Source: CAYJBH01 sp964368815 (GTDB lineage Bacteria; Bacillota; Clostridia; Oscillospirales; Ruminococcaceae). From it: a stretch of DNA of 39,437 nucleotides. A program made the position numbers and the translations under genes. This document shows, piece by piece, positions 6,671 to 15,211 of the stretch. The DNA is taken from the NCBI GenBank assembly GCA_964368815.1, contig CAYJDA010000023.1, positions 1 through 39,437 of the forward strand. Reading direction: 5' to 3'. The notes under the pieces were generated by a model. The model saw only the letters and a program-made list of their open reading frames with translations. It was not told the origin of the DNA and searched no databases. Numbering within the stretch: position 1 is the stretch's first letter; the number at the start of each line of letters is the position of its first letter.

Positions 6671-7477
6671 TTATAATTTATAGGTTAAAATCATGGTGCG
6701 ATTTTTGCTATCGGCAACATGCATCGCAATTCTTGTAAATAGTTTTAATTTACCTTTTATCTGTCCCGCTTTATCGAAAAAACCGGACCTCGAAATAAGC
6801 TCGGCAGATGCTTTTTTTGCAAATTCCTGTGGGTGGTCTATGCAAAAATACATCATGGCATTGCTATTACCCGTCTTTTTTACATAGTTTTGGGCATATT
6901 TTAAACCTACCGAGTTGGTGGCATCAAAAAGAAGCAGGGCATCAGTAAATTCAGCTTTAAGTTTTTTTATCAAATTAATAACTTCAAATTCTTTAAAATA
7001 TTGGAACACTCCCGCAACAACAAAAATTGTTGGCAGGGTGCAGTTGATGTGCTGCGCAAAGTTCAGATCGTTCGCATTGCCGGCAATCAACGTTTCATTT
7101 TCTCGAACTCCTAATATCTTCTCCCTGTTTTCTATAACCGAGGGAAAATCAACCTCATAGAAATGAGCGTTCAGCGAACTGTTTTCAAGCCGCCAAGGCA
7201 TTGTTTCAAGTCCGCAACCAATACAAACAACGTTGCAGTTATTGTTTTTCGAGATAAATTCGCTTACAACCTTATCCATCATCACAGCGCGGGAGGTTGA
7301 TGCCATAAAAGAATATTCGCTACTTTTGTTTGATATTGATTGCACAGAAAGTTTATCATCAAGGCTTAAAGCCTTTTTATCGCAAAAATACCCGGGAAAC
7401 TTTTTCGATATCTCTATTCTTGCAATCAGAGGTATAAACAGTGTATCCTCTACACCGCTAAAAATATTATCGGCCAT
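6671..7477 (-). CDS. Leucine-carboxymethyltransferase-like class I methyltransferase
   Basis: The 268-residue protein matches the LCM/TcmP-type SAM-dependent methyltransferase layout. It has an N-terminal TSRAVMMDKVVSEFI helix, the SAM-binding VVCIGCGLETMPWRL near residue 85, an acidic YEVDFPSVIENRE segment, and a FVVAGVFQYFKE segment. Bacterial members modify small molecules or carboxylates; the substrate here is unknown. It is the first gene behind a strong promoter with the GTTAG-N6-CTAAC operator and heads the operon with the two His/Cys-rich paralogues. AAGGA lies 6 bases before the ATG. An involvement in making or modifying a metal ligand would fit the regulon but is speculative. Confidence 0.82.
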   Translation of the reverse strand: MADNIFSGVEDTLFIPLIARIEISKKFPGYFCDKKALSLDDKLSVQSISNKSSEYSFMASTSRAVMMDKVVSEFISKNNNCNVVCIGCGLETMPWRLENSSLNAHFYEVDFPSVIENREKILGVRENETLIAGNANDLNFAQHINCTLPTIFVVAGVFQYFKEFEVINLIKKLKAEFTDALLLFDATNSVGLKYAQNYVKKTGNSNAMMYFCIDHPQEFAKKASAELISRSGFFDKAGQIKGKLKLFTRIAMHVADSKNRTMILTYKL

Positions 7478-7499
7478 ATTAGTTCCTTTTTTAAATTAA

Positions 7500-7550
7500 G
7501 TTAGCGAAAACTAACATAGTTAAAATATCATTTTTTTCTTTATTTGTCAA
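7500..7550 (-). promoter_or_regulatory. Strong promoter with TetR-type operator, upstream of methyltransferase operon
   Basis: On the minus strand: -35 TTGACA (7550-7545), 17-base spacer, -10 TATTTT (7527-7522), then the perfect palindrome GTTAG-cgaaaa-CTAAC on the plus strand (7500-7515). The palindrome covers the expected transcription start, the classic place for a repressor. The same half-sites and N6 spacing occur at 14392-14407 and 15177-15192. Confidence 0.8.
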
Positions 7551-7558
7551 GTTAAATA

Positions 7559-8131
7559 TTATGCTGATACAAGTAACCTCACCCCAACAGCAATAAGCAC
7601 AGCTCCACCGATGATTTCCGCCTTGTTATTAAGCCGTGTGCCGATTTTCTCGCCCAACCTCACCGCACCAAAGCACATAGCAAAGGTAATTGTAGCAACA
7701 ATCAACACCGATACAAGTACAAAATCAAGACCTTCATTACCAAGGGTAACTCCAACACTTAGTGCATCTATACTGGTTGAAAAACCCTGCACCATCATTA
7801 TTTTAAAGGTTAAGTTTTTTTTGCTGGTAGTACCCTTTGGACATAGCTCGTCGAACTGGTTCGTTCTTATTGCGTCTAATAACATTTTTGAACCTACAAA
7901 AAGAAGTAGTAAAAATGCAATTACATGATTGTATTGAAACAATTCGTGCGGCAAAAGTCCTATACCGAAGTATCCGATTAAAGGCATAACACCCTGGAAT
8001 ACCGCAAATGGAAGTGCGATTTCAAGTGATTTAAAAATATTTGGGCGGTACACAAGGCCGTTTGTAGTACATACACAGCTTGCATCCACTGCAAGCCCTA
8101 CACCGAGAAGTGCAACTTCAAATATCGTCAT
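7559..8131 (-). CDS. mntP: MntP-type manganese efflux pump
   Basis: The 190-residue protein has six hydrophobic helices in two related halves. The paired conserved motifs are GLAVDASCV near residue 13 and STSIDALSVGV near residue 113, with the membrane Asp residues characteristic of MntP/DUF204. The family exports Mn(II). ATG at 8131 is preceded by GAGG at about 10 bases. It lies 64 bases after the ABC transporter pair, separated by an imperfect hairpin, and may be the last gene of the ECF/ABC operon. In E. coli mntP is Mn-riboswitch controlled, but no such riboswitch is visible here. Confidence 0.85.
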   Translation of the reverse strand: MTIFEVALLGVGLAVDASCVCTTNGLVYRPNIFKSLEIALPFAVFQGVMPLIGYFGIGLLPHELFQYNHVIAFLLLLFVGSKMLLDAIRTNQFDELCPKGTTSKKNLTFKIMMVQGFSTSIDALSVGVTLGNEGLDFVLVSVLIVATITFAMCFGAVRLGEKIGTRLNNKAEIIGGAVLIAVGVRLLVSA

Positions 8132-8153
8132 TTTTTTATATCCTCATTAATAT

Positions 8154-8182
8154 GAAGAAGCGGGAGCAAGCCCCCGTTCTTC
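8154..8182 (-). terminator. Imperfect hairpin between ABC gene and mntP
   Basis: GAAGAA...TTCTTC outer arms and CGGG/CCCG inner arms form a bulged stem 14 bases past the ABC stop codon. There is no clean T tract on the minus strand, so partial termination or RNA processing is more likely than full termination. Confidence 0.45.
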
Positions 8183-8195
8183 ATTCGTAATAAAA

Positions 8196-9932
8196 TTATT
8201 TTGCCAGCTCCCATGATGCCGCAGTGGTACGTTTTTCCCATAGTTCTTTGTAAAGGCCGTCTGCTTTAATCAGCTCGTCATGACTACCCTGTTCGCTGAT
8301 TTCACCGCCATCTACCACAACAATATTATCGGCATGTTTAATGCTGGAGAGCTTATGCGCAATTACTATCAAAGTTTTTTCTTTAACAAGCTCGTTTATC
8401 GCTTCTTGAATATATCGTTCGTTGTCGAGGTCGATGGAAGCGGTTGCCTCGTCGAGCAGGATTATGGGTGCATCTTTTAAAATAGCCCTTGCGATGGATA
8501 TGCGCTGTTTTTCACCACCGGATAGAGAAGAGCCTCCACTGGTAACCACCGTGTCGAACCCGTCCGGAAGTTCCATGATGAAATCGTAACACCTCGCTTT
8601 TTTTGCCGCCTCGATAATCTCATCTTTTGTGGCATCCTCTTTTCCGAGGGCTATGTTATTGTAAATCGTGTCGTTAAAAAGATACACCTTTTGAAACACC
8701 ATGCTGATATGTTTGTAAAGCTCCTCGGTGCTTATTTTGCTGATATCTATGCCGCCGATAGTAACCACGCCGGAACTAACGTCCCAAAATCTTGCAATGA
8801 GGTTAGTTATTGTTGTTTTACCGCCACCACTTCTACCGACTAACGCTGTCATCTTGTTTTGTAATATTTTAAGATTAATGCCTTTTAATATCTCCTTTTC
8901 GCCATAAGAAAAACGCACATCCTTAAACTCAATATCAAAATCTGTAATTTTTTTGTTTTCAAACACTTCATCGATTGCTTTGATTTTTGAGAGATCGTCG
9001 TACCTATCGAGTGCCGCCTTGGACATGTTTAACAGCGAAACCTGCATGCCTATAGCATTGATTGGCGCAAAAGCACCCATAGAAAAAATAATAACCATAA
9101 CCATATAAGGAAGTAGCTCGGCACTATTGCTGCCACTATATGCACTCATGGCAACCACCGCAGCAGTACCAAGGCCGGTTAAGGAAAGAATGGCTACTAC
9201 ATAAGGAACAGCAGTTTTTTCGAAGCCTATATTTAATACTTTTGCCCTTTTAAATGCGTTTTCGGTTTTGGCGAAACGCTCACCCTCCAAATTAAACGCC
9301 TTGATAACCGGCATACCACTAACATATTCTATTACCGCCTCTGCCAAATCTTTGGTAGCTTCCCGCTGTTTTTGCCCCTCAACTATTGTTTTGTTATAGT
9401 AAGCCCTTAAAACAAAATAGGAGATTATACTCATGATAATATATATTATAGAAAGGCTTGGGTTAACAAATATCAATACCAAAATTGATACTGCAATGCT
9501 AAATAGTGACGAGGTGAGTATACCCATTGCACCCATACCGTACTGCTCGATAAAGCTTAGGTCGTTTGCAAATACCGAAGTTAGATTTCCAACGTTATTG
9601 TCTGAGAAAAAGCCCATTTCAAATCGTTTTACACGCTCGCCTGTTATGAGGCGTTGCTCCGCAAAGGTGAATATACCCATGCCTTGTTCTAAAATGTTGT
9701 TAATATATTTCAGTATTGTTCTTACAACTACCCCGATAATTAGCGCAACAAGCAGTATAAGCCATGTGTTATCGGATAGGTTTCCACCAATTATTAAATA
9801 TAGCGCATAGCCTATGGCAAAAACCGGAAAATTTGCTAAAAGGCTGTCTATAAAGGATAGAAAATAAGATGCAATAATTTTCTTTTTCCGCTCACCCGAG
9901 AGCTTTAATACTCCTTTTATTAGTTCAAACAT
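8196..9932 (-). CDS. ABC transporter, fused permease-ATPase half (second of a pair)
   Basis: The 578-residue protein has an N-terminal six-helix exporter-type membrane domain (to about residue 320) and a complete nucleotide-binding domain. The latter shows Walker A GRSGGGKTT, signature LSGGEKQR, Walker B IILLDEATASID and the H-loop IVIAHKL. It overlaps the preceding half-transporter by one base and has the same length, so a heterodimer is expected. Exporter-fold pairs of this type beside ECF genes include importers of iron chelates (YbtPQ/IrtAB-like) as well as drug exporters. Direction cannot be decided from sequence. Context inside the TetR regulon with ECF and metal-type genes favours handling of a metal chelate or tetrapyrrole. 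Confidence 0.88.
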   Translation of the reverse strand: MFELIKGVLKLSGERKKKIIASYFLSFIDSLLANFPVFAIGYALYLIIGGNLSDNTWLILLVALIIGVVVRTILKYINNILEQGMGIFTFAEQRLITGERVKRFEMGFFSDNNVGNLTSVFANDLSFIEQYGMGAMGILTSSLFSIAVSILVLIFVNPSLSIIYIIMSIISYFVLRAYYNKTIVEGQKQREATKDLAEAVIEYVSGMPVIKAFNLEGERFAKTENAFKRAKVLNIGFEKTAVPYVVAILSLTGLGTAAVVAMSAYSGSNSAELLPYMVMVIIFSMGAFAPINAIGMQVSLLNMSKAALDRYDDLSKIKAIDEVFENKKITDFDIEFKDVRFSYGEKEILKGINLKILQNKMTALVGRSGGGKTTITNLIARFWDVSSGVVTIGGIDISKISTEELYKHISMVFQKVYLFNDTIYNNIALGKEDATKDEIIEAAKKARCYDFIMELPDGFDTVVTSGGSSLSGGEKQRISIARAILKDAPIILLDEATASIDLDNERYIQEAINELVKEKTLIVIAHKLSSIKHADNIVVVDGGEISEQGSHDELIKADGLYKELWEKRTTAASWELAK

Positions 9933-11668
9933 TATTCATTACCTCCGATAGTCCATTCTACCGTTTTTACGCTCTGCTCCCATAATTTTTTGTAGGTTGC
10001 CGAGGTGGTTAGCAGTTCATCGTGTCTGCCCTGAGATTCCACATCCCCTTTGTTTATCACAACGATATTGTCTGCCTTTGTTATGGTTGTGAGGCGGTGG
10101 GCAATTACTATTACGGTTTTATTTTTTAGAAGATTTGATAGGGCTGTTTGAATTAAATCTTCGTTTTCTGAGTCGGTGTGTGCGGTTGCTTCGTCTAAAA
10201 TAACAATAGGTGCATCCTTTAACATCGCTCTTGCTATGGTTATGCGTTGGCGCTCACCCCCCGAGAGCTTGCCTCCAAGCGTACCAACATTTGTATCATA
10301 GCCATTTTCAAGTTTTGAAATAAAGTCGTGGCAACAGGAGTTTTTGCAGGCTGTTATAACCTCCTCTTTGGTTGCTCCCTCTTTACCCATTAAAAGATTG
10401 TTCATTATGCTATCGTCAAAAAGTATGTTATCCTGCGATACATATGATATCATAGACATTAGTTTTTTGCCGGTAAACTCTCTTATATCAGTACCACCTA
10501 CCGTGATTTTTCCGTCCGAAACATCCCAAAAATGCACAATTAGTTTTGCTATGGTGCTTTTACCGCAGCCGCTCTCGCCAACCAATGCCGCAAGCTCCCC
10601 CTGTTTAAACTTTACATTCATAGCGTGAAGAACCTCGGTATCCTCGTTGTATGAAAAACGAACATTTTCAAAGGCAATGTCAAAGTTATTTGGGCTATCG
10701 GTTTTTTCACCGGTTGCTATAGGTTCTGCGGCAAAGGTGGCATCAATTTTCTCGATAGCATAACCAACCTGTGGTATTACCGGTAAAAAGGACATTAATT
10801 TTATCAGCGGTGTGGAGAGTGACAGATTCAACAGCATTGTTAATATTAAAGCATTTAGGGTGATGCTACCGTTTTGATAAAATATAATACTTATAGGCAG
10901 TGCAAGCAGTACAGTGCAGGGCATAACGGCATTCATTATCGACATATCACGCCAGCAAGCTATATACCAGTTGTAGGTTAAATCCCTTGCATGTAAAACC
11001 GCATTTTTTAGTTTTTCGAAGGAACCGGATGTTTTGCCAAAAACCTTTACAACCTCCATGCCACCAACATATTCTATTATATTGCCGTTCATGTTGTCGA
11101 GGGCGGCAAAATATTTTGGCATTCTTTTCATGCCGACGCTCATCATGGACATCATCGGGATAATGCCTGCCAAAATAATGGCGAAGGACAAAAGGCCGAG
11201 GCGCCAATCTAACACAAAAATATAGATGTAGGTTACAAGCACTATAAAAATGTTGGGAATACCCTCCGGTATCATGTGGGCTACAAGATTTTCGAGAAGG
11301 TCGACATCCTCAACAAACCCTTTTTTGTATTTGCCGACACCGTTGTGTTCGATAAAGCCGAGTGGGTGTTGTACCATGTCTTTTGCCTTAGATTTTCTTA
11401 TATTATATAGAATACCGAAAGCGGCAACATGCGAGTTTGCAAGACCTATTCCCATGGTTACCGCCTTTAGGGCAAGTGCTCCGAAGATTATGGCACATAT
11501 TGCCAATATATAATTTAATTCTACGGCAGAGCCACCTATAAGCAAAACAGCTATGTTGCTTAGTGCGAGGTACGGCATAACGCCAAATATTACGCTTAAA
11601 AATAAAAAAAGTAGGGCACTGTACATATTCTTTTTAAGTTTGCCGGCATAAGCGAAAACTTTACCCAT
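9932..11668 (-). CDS. ABC transporter, fused permease-ATPase half (first of a pair)
   Basis: The 578-residue protein has six membrane helices followed by an ATPase domain with Walker A GESGCGKST, signature LSGGERQRITIARAML, Walker B IVILDEATAHTD and IVIAHRLTT. The catalytic Glu is present in both halves of the pair, so both ATP sites may be active. It is translationally coupled to the second half (one-base overlap) and begins 38 bases after the ECF ATPase gene. It is therefore almost certainly part of the ECF operon. Substrate is not known; see partner gene. Confidence 0.88.
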   Translation of the reverse strand: MGKVFAYAGKLKKNMYSALLFLFLSVIFGVMPYLALSNIAVLLIGGSAVELNYILAICAIIFGALALKAVTMGIGLANSHVAAFGILYNIRKSKAKDMVQHPLGFIEHNGVGKYKKGFVEDVDLLENLVAHMIPEGIPNIFIVLVTYIYIFVLDWRLGLLSFAIILAGIIPMMSMMSVGMKRMPKYFAALDNMNGNIIEYVGGMEVVKVFGKTSGSFEKLKNAVLHARDLTYNWYIACWRDMSIMNAVMPCTVLLALPISIIFYQNGSITLNALILTMLLNLSLSTPLIKLMSFLPVIPQVGYAIEKIDATFAAEPIATGEKTDSPNNFDIAFENVRFSYNEDTEVLHAMNVKFKQGELAALVGESGCGKSTIAKLIVHFWDVSDGKITVGGTDIREFTGKKLMSMISYVSQDNILFDDSIMNNLLMGKEGATKEEVITACKNSCCHDFISKLENGYDTNVGTLGGKLSGGERQRITIARAMLKDAPIVILDEATAHTDSENEDLIQTALSNLLKNKTVIVIAHRLTTITKADNIVVINKGDVESQGRHDELLTTSATYKKLWEQSVKTVEWTIGGNE

Positions 11669-11706
11669 TATGAAAATTCCTTTCTAAAATGTAGCTTATG
11701 TGAATT

Positions 11707-13113
11707 TTAAGTTATACTATAAAATGCAGACACATTAGACTTGCCGAAATTTATCTCATAGTCGCAACATCGGTTGATAAACTCCCTGTCGTGGGTTACG
11801 ACGCAAACTATTTCGGCTGTTTTTGCAACCTCCTCAATCAAACCCGATACCCTAACCATGCTCTCAAAATCAAGTCCGCTTGTCGGCTCATCAAAAAACA
11901 TATATTTTTTGTTTAAAAAGAGGGCGGTAGCAATCGCTACTCGCTGTTTTTGGCCTCCGGAAAGGGAGAAGGGGTGTTCGTCTTTTTTATCAAGGAGATT
12001 GAGTGACTCCAAAATTTTAAGTGCACGCTGTTCGTTTTCCGGCGTGTCCTTTTCTACCAGTTCATCATAAACAGACTCACAGGAAAGTTGGCTGTTTACG
12101 TCCTGCATAACAATAAAACTACGCTTAATTCGCTCTCTTTTCGAAAGTACCTTTTCATCTGTTATATTAACATCTGCCTTCATAATGCCGGAAAAGGTTT
12201 TAACGAAGGTGCTTTTTCCCGCGCCGTTAATGCCGGTTATTGCTACTATACAGTGTTTTGGAATCGTTAAATTTGTGATATCGAGCAATGTTTCATTTTT
12301 TCTTTTGCAAAGTATTTTTTCTACAGTTACAAACTCCTTGCCAATACCGCAATAAGGCTCTCTTGTTATGGTTGGTGTGGTTATACTGCGCAGTCCCATA
12401 TGTTGGGATTTCTGCTCATCAAGATATAAAAACTCGTCTTTAGTGAAAATTTCGTCTATCCTGCCGCTGTCCATATGAAAAACTCTGTCGCATAACTCTA
12501 GGAGATAATAAATTCTGTGTTCTGCAATTATAACGGTTGCACCGCTGTTTTTTATCGTTCTTAATGCGTCTTTCAGTTCTTCAATTCCGGTGGCGTCAAG
12601 ATTTGCACTTGGCTCATCCAACACATAAATATCCGGCAAACTCATATGCACCGAGGCACAGGCAAGCCGTTGCATCTCGCCACCCGAGAGGGTAAGAACA
12701 TTTTTATGCAAAATGTTTTCTATCTTAAATTCCTTTACCGTTTCTTTCTCTCTGTGCTTTATTTCATCTAGCGGTAGCGCTTGGTTAGAGGGGCCGAAGG
12801 TAAGCTCATCCTCAACATTCAGATGAAAAAATTGTGATTTCGGGTTTTGAAAAACGGTGCCGACCCTGCATGAAAGTTGCTGTACTGTCTGCCCTTTTAT
12901 ATTTTCATTATCGATAAGTATTTCACCGGACAAGTTACCTTTGTAATACTGCGGTATAATGCCGTTTATCGCCTGTAGCACGCTCGATTTGCCACTGCCG
13001 CTTTTACCTGTAAGCAGTAAAAACTCGCCCCTTTTAACGGCAAAGTTTAAATTGTTAAGCGCACCGTTCGAATTTTCGCCATATGAATAGCTGACGTTTT
13101 TAAAAATTATCAT
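11707..13113 (-). CDS. ECF transporter, fused double ATPase (EcfA-EcfA')
   Basis: The 468-residue protein holds two ABC ATPase domains in one chain. The first has Walker A GKSGSGKSS near residue 36, LSGGEMQR, and VLDEPSANLD. The second has GINGAGKST near residue 290, LSGGQKQRVAIATALF and FFDEPTSGLD. Most ECF transporters use two separate ATPases; the fused form is a common variant for dedicated systems. GAGGTGG before the ATG supports the start at 13113, giving a 14-base overlap with the end of the EcfT gene. It energises uptake through EcfT and the S component encoded just upstream. Confidence 0.9.
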   Translation of the reverse strand: MIIFKNVSYSYGENSNGALNNLNFAVKRGEFLLLTGKSGSGKSSVLQAINGIIPQYYKGNLSGEILIDNENIKGQTVQQLSCRVGTVFQNPKSQFFHLNVEDELTFGPSNQALPLDEIKHREKETVKEFKIENILHKNVLTLSGGEMQRLACASVHMSLPDIYVLDEPSANLDATGIEELKDALRTIKNSGATVIIAEHRIYYLLELCDRVFHMDSGRIDEIFTKDEFLYLDEQKSQHMGLRSITTPTITREPYCGIGKEFVTVEKILCKRKNETLLDITNLTIPKHCIVAITGINGAGKSTFVKTFSGIMKADVNITDEKVLSKRERIKRSFIVMQDVNSQLSCESVYDELVEKDTPENEQRALKILESLNLLDKKDEHPFSLSGGQKQRVAIATALFLNKKYMFFDEPTSGLDFESMVRVSGLIEEVAKTAEIVCVVTHDREFINRCCDYEINFGKSNVSAFYSIT

Positions 13114-13780
13114 TATACCACCTCAACACTATCAACGATATCATAACGAGTAGCGCGAAATAATCGAACAGCCGAAACCGTGAATCATGCATTATCGTGC
13201 TGTGTTTACTCAGACCCATTCCCTTGGTCATGGCTGCAATGGTTAATGATTCGCTCGTTCTTACAGAGCTGAACAACAACGGCACATAGATGTTCATTAT
13301 CTTGGTGAAAATATTTGTTGTGCGTCCTCGCAAGGTCATGGAGGCTCTGATGTTTTGCATCTCGCTGTATAAGGTTGGAATAAAACGCACCACCACTATA
13401 ATCGGAATAAGTACCGCCTGCGGTATTCTCCATCTTGAAAAAGCGGAGATGGATTCGCTGATATTTATTGTCCCTATAAAAAGTATACCGTAAAGTATTG
13501 TTGGGTAGAAAACCAGAATACTTGTGAAGGCTGTGCCGATGGTTGAAACGAATTCTGTTGGCAGTAACGGTAACCCCGCACTTAAAACCTCAACAAATAA
13601 AAACAAAACACAGGCATTTATCCCTATTTTTATATGCCCTGAACAAAAAATAAGAAATATGGCAAACAAACTTGCTATCGACACATAGATGTAATCACCG
13701 CCCATATAGTAAAGGGCATTTATCATAATTATGAGCAACAGCTTTGTGCGTGGGTCTAGTTTAAACAGCGCTTTTTGCAT
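13100..13780 (-). CDS. ECF transporter transmembrane component EcfT
   Basis: The 226-residue protein has an N-terminal KLDPRTKLLLI motif, about five membrane helices, and the two coupling motifs that contact the ATPases. The first is SMTLRGRTTNI near residue 145 and the second is AAMTKGMGLSKHS near residue 182. In the second, the usual Arg of the A-R-G motif is replaced by Lys. The start codon overlaps the stop of the S component by one base (TAATG) and the end overlaps the ATPase start, so the ECF genes form a tight operon. Confidence 0.88.
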   Translation of the reverse strand: MQKALFKLDPRTKLLLIIMINALYYMGGDYIYVSIASLFAIFLIFCSGHIKIGINACVLFLFVEVLSAGLPLLPTEFVSTIGTAFTSILVFYPTILYGILFIGTINISESISAFSRWRIPQAVLIPIIVVVRFIPTLYSEMQNIRASMTLRGRTTNIFTKIMNIYVPLLFSSVRTSESLTIAAMTKGMGLSKHSTIMHDSRFRLFDYFALLVMISLIVLRWYNDNF

Positions 13781-14364
13781 TAAACAATACCTGCACGCTT
13801 AAAATGCTTTTTAAACATTGCCTTTGCAACAAGTCCGCTGATGGTTGCAAAAACAAGGGTAACTATTATTGCTATGATTAAACTTGTTGTGGTTGCCATG
13901 GCGAATATAGCGTTTGCAGACTCCGGTGTGTAGCCGGATTGCACTGTTTTTTCCAGCATCCAATCCTGAGCCACCCAGTACGCGCCCGACTCGCCGAAAA
14001 CCCAAAGCGACAGAACAATATAGCTGATTAAATTTATTGTATAGCTTTTGTATTTTCCGAACGATGCAATTATATCGGCAATAACAAAAAACACTGCGTT
14101 AAATAAAAATATGTAGATGCTTCCGAAAAACAACAAACCGATTATCAACGAAACAATCAAACCCATTATAGATATAGCAAGCGGCTTTCCTACTCTTGCT
14201 ACAAATAACATATAAACCGGTCCCGTGAAAAGTGCCACCATTGCCGGCATACCGAGCGATAATATGGGTATTACCTGTAATATTGATACTAACACCACAA
14301 ACACCATGAACAGTGCACCGAAAATACCGATTGAAACGAAATCCTTTACCTCTAATTTTTTCAT
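13780..14364 (-). CDS. ECF transporter substrate-binding S component, MptD/Trep_Strep type
   Basis: The 194-residue, almost wholly hydrophobic protein has about six helices and begins MKKLEVKDFVSIGIFGALF, typical of the MptD/Trep_Strep S-component family. The family's ligands are mostly unassigned. As I recall, ECF systems of this kind in streptococci have been linked to heme, but this is only a family-level hint. GGAGG lies 7 bases before the ATG. It is the first structural gene after the operator at 14392-14407, and the order S-T-A-ABC-ABC is conserved-looking and tightly packed. Confidence 0.85.
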   Translation of the reverse strand: MKKLEVKDFVSIGIFGALFMVFVVLVSILQVIPILSLGMPAMVALFTGPVYMLFVARVGKPLAISIMGLIVSLIIGLLFFGSIYIFLFNAVFFVIADIIASFGKYKSYTINLISYIVLSLWVFGESGAYWVAQDWMLEKTVQSGYTPESANAIFAMATTTSLIIAIIVTLVFATISGLVAKAMFKKHFKRAGIV

Positions 14365-14391
14365 AATTAACCTCCATAATCAACTTGTTTT

Positions 14392-14438
14392 GTTAGCATC
14401 AACTAACCTGTATTTAAAAAATTTTAGTCATAAACCAA
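14392..14438 (-). promoter_or_regulatory. Promoter with TetR-type operator, upstream of the ECF operon
   Basis: On the minus strand a weak -35 TTGGTT (14438-14433) and -10 TAAATA (14416-14411), 16 bases apart, are followed by the palindrome GTTAG-catcaa-CTAAC (plus strand 14392-14407). The operator has the same half-sites and spacing as the two others in the regulon. Confidence 0.7.
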
Positions 14439-14466
14439 TTTACGATAAAGCTATCGGAAATCGGTT

Positions 14467-15054
14467 TTAAAAGCCTAAAATTTTACTCCATCCACACATG
14501 AAAAATTCCATTATGTTCGCAATCTGTTTTTTCGCCTCGCAGAGCGGTATATCGAGATTGGATATATCAAAAAGGGAACGACAATGGGCAGCGGCAAGAA
14601 TATACAGTGCATCGCCCGACACTTTAATACGCCCTCTTTGCTCTTCGCTCAAATTGTTGATGTAGGTCAAGGTGTCCTGCACTTCTATTTTTATTATCCT
14701 GTCGATAAAGTTTTCCTCGGAGCTACCAGCGGCACAGCTGAAAAGAAGCTTAAAGGTATCTTTATCAGCGTAGATGTGCTCGATAAGTGCGTTTCCGGCA
14801 TTAAATTTGCGCTGCCAAAGTTCGGCAGGCGAAATTTTCCACTCGGTGTCTATTCTGATAAACTCCTCGGCGAAAGGCTTTACAAGTGTGGCAAAAAGTT
14901 CATCCTTGTTTTTAAACCTTGTGTACAAAGCTCCCGTTGTTACGCCGGATTTTTTTGCGATAACCCTCATGCTTGCCTTTTCAAAGCTGTTTTTTAAAAA
15001 TTCCTGCTTTGCGGTTATTAATATTTTATCGGTCAATTCGTCCGAAATCAGCAT
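14467..15054 (-). CDS. TetR-family transcriptional regulator
   Basis: The 195-residue protein has an N-terminal TetR helix-turn-helix: ILITAKQEFLKNSFEKASMR, then VIAKKSGVTTGALYTRFKNK (about residues 10-50). A helical ligand-binding domain follows. It is followed after 102 bases by the ECF operon on the same strand and is divergent from an alpha/beta hydrolase gene. GAGGTG lies 6 bases before the ATG. It is the natural candidate to bind the GTTAG-N6-CTAAC palindromes that cover three promoters in this region. A shorter related palindrome sits within its own promoter, suggesting autoregulation. The ligand is unknown; a metal chelate or tetrapyrrole would fit the regulon. Confidence 0.9.
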   Translation of the reverse strand: MLISDELTDKILITAKQEFLKNSFEKASMRVIAKKSGVTTGALYTRFKNKDELFATLVKPFAEEFIRIDTEWKISPAELWQRKFNAGNALIEHIYADKDTFKLLFSCAAGSSEENFIDRIIKIEVQDTLTYINNLSEEQRGRIKVSGDALYILAAAHCRSLFDISNLDIPLCEAKKQIANIMEFFMCGWSKILGF

Positions 15055-15081
15055 ATAACACCTCGAATAACAGTGTTATTT

Positions 15082-15110
15082 AGTTTAGCATAGCTAATAA
15101 GGTTTGTCAA
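15082..15110 (-). promoter_or_regulatory. tetR promoter with short palindrome
   Basis: On the minus strand -35 TTGACA (15110-15105), 17 bases, -10 TAAACT (15087-15082). The perfect palindrome TTAGC-ATA-GCTAA (15085-15097) overlaps the -10 and spacer. It shares TTAG/CTAA with the other operators but with one base less spacing, so binding may be weaker. A second palindrome, AATAAC-N3-GTTATT, lies in the leader. Confidence 0.65.
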
Positions 15111-15138
15111 TACTAATTAAAAAAATTTAATTAAAATA

Positions 15139-15192
15139 TTGAATTTGTATTTTTGTTGTGATACAATACCATAGAAGTTAGAATATACTAAC
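15139..15192 (+). promoter_or_regulatory. Promoter with TetR-type operator, upstream of the alpha/beta hydrolase
   Basis: -35 TTGAAT (15139-15144), 17 bases, -10 TACAAT (15162-15167), then GTTAG-aatata-CTAAC (15177-15192), extended to AAGTTAG/CTAACTT. The operator sits over the expected start of transcription, as at the other two sites. Confidence 0.78.
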
Positions 15193-15211
15193 TTGAAATA
15201 ATGGTGAAAAT

